A DNA stretch of 64,000 bases from assembly GCA_900758375.1 (NCBI GenBank), contig CAAERJ010000050.1, forward strand, positions 6,079 through 70,078, written 5' to 3'. Below the pieces are notes generated by a model. The model had not been told where the DNA came from and made no database searches. It worked only from the letters and a program-made list of their open reading frames with translations. This DNA comes from an uncultured Collinsella sp. Lineage in GTDB: Bacteria; Actinomycetota; Coriobacteriia; Coriobacteriales; Coriobacteriaceae. This document shows positions 62,185 through 64,000 of the stretch, one piece after another. Numbering within the stretch: position 1 is the first letter of the stretch; every line of letters begins with the position of its first letter. The translations under genes and the position numbers were made by a program.

Positions 62185-63075
62185 ATGGCAGAACAGACCA
62201 GCAAGGCCGATCGCGTCAAACTCAATCGCGAGCTCGCGCAGATGCTCAAGGGCGGCGTCATCATGGACGTCACCACGCCCGAGCAGGCACGCATCGCCGA
62301 GGAGGCGGGCGCCTGCGCCGTCATGGCACTCGAGCGCATCCCGGCCGACATCCGTGCCGCAGGCGGCGTCTCGCGCATGAGCGACCCCAAGATGATCAAG
62401 GGCATCCAAGAGGCCGTCTCCATCCCCGTCATGGCCAAGTGCCGCATCGGTCACATCGTCGAGGCGCAGGTCCTTCAGGCCATCGATATCGACTACATCG
62501 ATGAGTCCGAGGTTCTCTCCCCCGCCGACGATGTCTACCACATCGACAAAACCCAGTTTGACGTCCCGTTTGTCTGCGGTGCCCGCGACCTGGGCGAGGC
62601 GCTGCGCCGTGTTGCCGAGGGCGCCACGATGATTCGCACCAAGGGCGAGCCGGGCACGGGCGACGTCGTTCAGGCTGTGCGTCACATGCGCAAGATCCAA
62701 AATCAGATCCGCGACGTTATTGCCCTTCGCGATGACGAGCTCTTTGAGGCAGCCAAGCAACTGCAGGTTCCGGTCGAGCTGGTGCGCGAGGTCCATGCCA
62801 CGGGAAAGCTTCCCGTCGTGAACTTTGCCGCCGGCGGCGTAGCGACCCCCGCCGACGCTGCGCTGATGATGCAGCTGGGCGCCGAGGGCGTCTTTGTCGG
62901 CTCGGGCATCTTTAAGAGCGGCGACCCGGCCAAGCGCGCCGCCGCCATCGTCAAGGCCGTGGCAAACTTCACCGATGCCAAGCTCATTGCCGAGCTTTCG
63001 GAGGACCTGGGCGAGGCCATGGTCGGCATCAACGCCGACGAGATCGAGATCATCATGGAGGAGCGCGGACGCTAG
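62185..63075 (+). CDS. pdxS: Pyridoxal 5'-phosphate synthase subunit PdxS
   Basis: 296 residues, the (beta/alpha)8 synthase subunit. Conserved sequence covers the whole length; the ribose-phosphate-binding Lys is K85 in MAKCRIGH, and RTKGEPGTGD is the second active-site loop. With ammonia from PdxT it makes PLP from ribose 5-phosphate and glyceraldehyde 3-phosphate. ATG 62185 follows AAGGGAG. It is the first gene of pdxST, 20 bp before pdxT. Confidence 0.97.
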   Translation: MAEQTSKADRVKLNRELAQMLKGGVIMDVTTPEQARIAEEAGACAVMALERIPADIRAAGGVSRMSDPKMIKGIQEAVSIPVMAKCRIGHIVEAQVLQAIDIDYIDESEVLSPADDVYHIDKTQFDVPFVCGARDLGEALRRVAEGATMIRTKGEPGTGDVVQAVRHMRKIQNQIRDVIALRDDELFEAAKQLQVPVELVREVHATGKLPVVNFAAGGVATPADAALMMQLGAEGVFVGSGIFKSGDPAKRAAAIVKAVANFTDAKLIAELSEDLGEAMVGINADEIEIIMEERGR

Positions 63076-63095
63076 TCCGGCAGAAAGGATCGCAC

Positions 63096-63683
63096 ATGAG
63101 CGATTATGCAGACCAAACGGTCGCCGTGCTGGCGGTCCAAGGTGCTTTTGCCGAGCACGAGGCGAGGCTGTCCGAGCTGGGCGCACACTGTATTGAGCTG
63201 AGGCAGGCGGCTGATTTGAAGCAGGACTTTGACCGTCTGGTACTTCCCGGCGGCGAGTCTACCGTTCAAGGGAAGCTGCTTGATGAGTTGGGCATGCTCG
63301 AGGAGCTTCGTGCCCGTATCGCTGAAGGCATGCCCGTCCTGGGCACCTGCGCCGGCCTGATTCTGCTGGCTCACGACCTTGCCGCCCATGACGATAAGGG
63401 CACGCCCCGTTTGGCAACCATGGATGTGCTTGTCGAGCGCAATGCCTACGGCAGGCAGCTCGGCAGCTTTCGAACCAAGGGACAGGTAGCCGGCATCGAC
63501 GGTGAAGTGCCGCTGACGTTTATCCGCGCGCCCCGCATCGTCGAGGTCCACGGCGACGCAAAGGCCTTAGCGAAAGTCGACGGCCGTATCGTCGCCGCGC
63601 GCCAGGGCAACCAGCTCGGCGTAACCTTCCACCCCGAACTCGATGAAGACACCCGCCTCCACGAACTGTTCCTACAAATGTAG
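63096..63683 (+). CDS. pdxT: Pyridoxal 5'-phosphate synthase glutaminase subunit PdxT
   Basis: 195 residues, class I glutamine amidotransferase. The nucleophile is Cys85 (GTCAGLIL), the catalytic dyad His179/Glu181 (FHPEL), and LPGGEST is at 50-56. It hydrolyses glutamine and delivers ammonia to PdxS through an internal channel. ATG 63096 follows AGAAAGGAT. Length and order are normal. Confidence 0.97.
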   Translation: MSDYADQTVAVLAVQGAFAEHEARLSELGAHCIELRQAADLKQDFDRLVLPGGESTVQGKLLDELGMLEELRARIAEGMPVLGTCAGLILLAHDLAAHDDKGTPRLATMDVLVERNAYGRQLGSFRTKGQVAGIDGEVPLTFIRAPRIVEVHGDAKALAKVDGRIVAARQGNQLGVTFHPELDEDTRLHELFLQM

Positions 63684-63706
63684 GCATCGAAATCAACAAA
63701 CGAAAC

Positions 63707-63770
63707 GAGAGTGGATAATTTCCCACTTTGAGCTTGAATGCAGGCTCAAACCGGGAGATTGTCCACTCTC
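63707..63770. repeat. 64-bp palindrome downstream of pdxT
   Basis: Outer arms GAGAGTGGA / TCCACTCTC (63707-63715, 63762-63770) and inner arms TTTGAGC / GCTCAAA (63727-63733, 63744-63750). No T-tract follows, so it is a repeat-type hairpin that may double as a 3' end. Confidence 0.75.
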
Positions 63771-63780
63771 ATGCTATGTA

Positions 63781-63859
63781 GTCGTTGGGGACGTTCTTAA
63801 ACGACTAGTCAAACAAGAACGTCCCCAACGACTAGTCATTTAAGAACGTCCCCAATGAC
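63781..63859. repeat. Triple inverted/direct repeat with GGGGACGTT
   Basis: GTCGTTGGGGACGTTCTT (63781-63798) is followed by its exact reverse complement (63815-63832) and by a second, one-base-changed reverse copy (63842-63859). The spacers contain ACTAGTC. No gene lies in the rest of 63684-64000. Confidence 0.85.
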
Positions 63860-63940
63860 TACCTTTTGGCAAGTTTGAATCAAGGCGACGCCGATGTTTT
63901 GGTACCGACAGACACTATGACCCAATCCGAGGGCACTAAA

Positions 63941-63980
63941 AAGATAGGAGCCCCCGCTCGTGACCGCGGGTCGGGGCTGC
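63941..63980 (-). terminator. Possible terminator of a minus-strand gene beyond the window
   Basis: AGCCCC / GGGGCT and inner GCGG-type pairing, followed on the minus strand by TATCTTTTT. It suggests that a leftward gene ends just past 64000. Confidence 0.5.
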
Positions 63981-64000
63981 GACAATGATGTTGAAGTGCC

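Noticed and set aside
63941..63980. tRNA-like cloverleaf near the right edge
   Set aside because: The GC hairpin lacks anticodon, D and T arms; a leftward terminator explains it better. No tRNA was found in any gap.

Overview
The window is high-GC chromosomal DNA from an anaerobic gut actinobacterium of class Coriobacteriia. The best match I can make is Collinsella. This rests on codon use, a bifunctional Rel, a recJ-helicase fusion, PdxST with a divergent MocR regulator, rubrerythrin, Etf-linked lactate oxidation and many large intergenic palindromes; the genus is inference from memory, not a search. I found no rRNA, tRNA, CRISPR array, prophage or complete insertion sequence.

Layout. 1-6.2 kb (minus): recJ/helicase fusion, rel, and a partial MBL-fold hydrolase at the window edge. 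6.4-9.0 kb: BASS transporter, then a coupled cutC/GalT-like pair. 9.1-14.0 kb (minus): complete liv branched-chain amino-acid ABC operon (livK, H, M, G, F), with a collapsed second livK copy at 14.3 kb. 14.7-23.7 kb: homoserine dehydrogenase, a BaiA-like SDR, a CPA2 antiporter, a large single-chain PurL and an EamA exporter. 23.8-28.3 kb: GGDEF protein, KdgT permease, AzlCD and an HD phosphohydrolase. 28.3-31.9 kb (minus): FAD-linked dehydrogenase plus EtfB and ferredoxin-EtfA, resembling an electron-confurcating lactate dehydrogenase. 32.2-35.4 kb: an unrecognised five-gene run, its last three genes encoding exported proteins and one of them ending in an LPXTG-like anchor.

36.3-42.0 kb holds a three-gene operon (TerB-type protein, DUF2791/BrxD-like ATPase, Lhr-like helicase) that matches the Shango phage-defence system. 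A LexA-type SOS box overlaps its promoter. 42.0-48.6 kb is rich in RNA modification and methyltransferases: spermidine-synthase-like protein, Elp3, a Trm9-like methyltransferase and TrmB, with an XRE/DUF4097 regulator pair between them. 48.9-54.7 kb: Ski2-like helicase, DUF2130 coiled-coil protein, metallophosphoesterase, a 59-residue protein and a HIRAN protein. 54.8-58.9 kb: lipoprotein, ALDH/Fe-ADH pair and rubrerythrin. 59.1-60.6 kb: a frameshifted nuclease-like gene bracketed by two copies of a 123-bp palindromic element. 60.6-63.7 kb: pdxR-like regulator divergent from pdxST. The last 300 bp are repeats.

The most notable unexplained structure is the palindromic element, seen three times (48.6, 59.1 and 60.5 kb). 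Its terminal repeats carry stop codons in all three frames, and it supplies the last codons and stop of two neighbouring genes.
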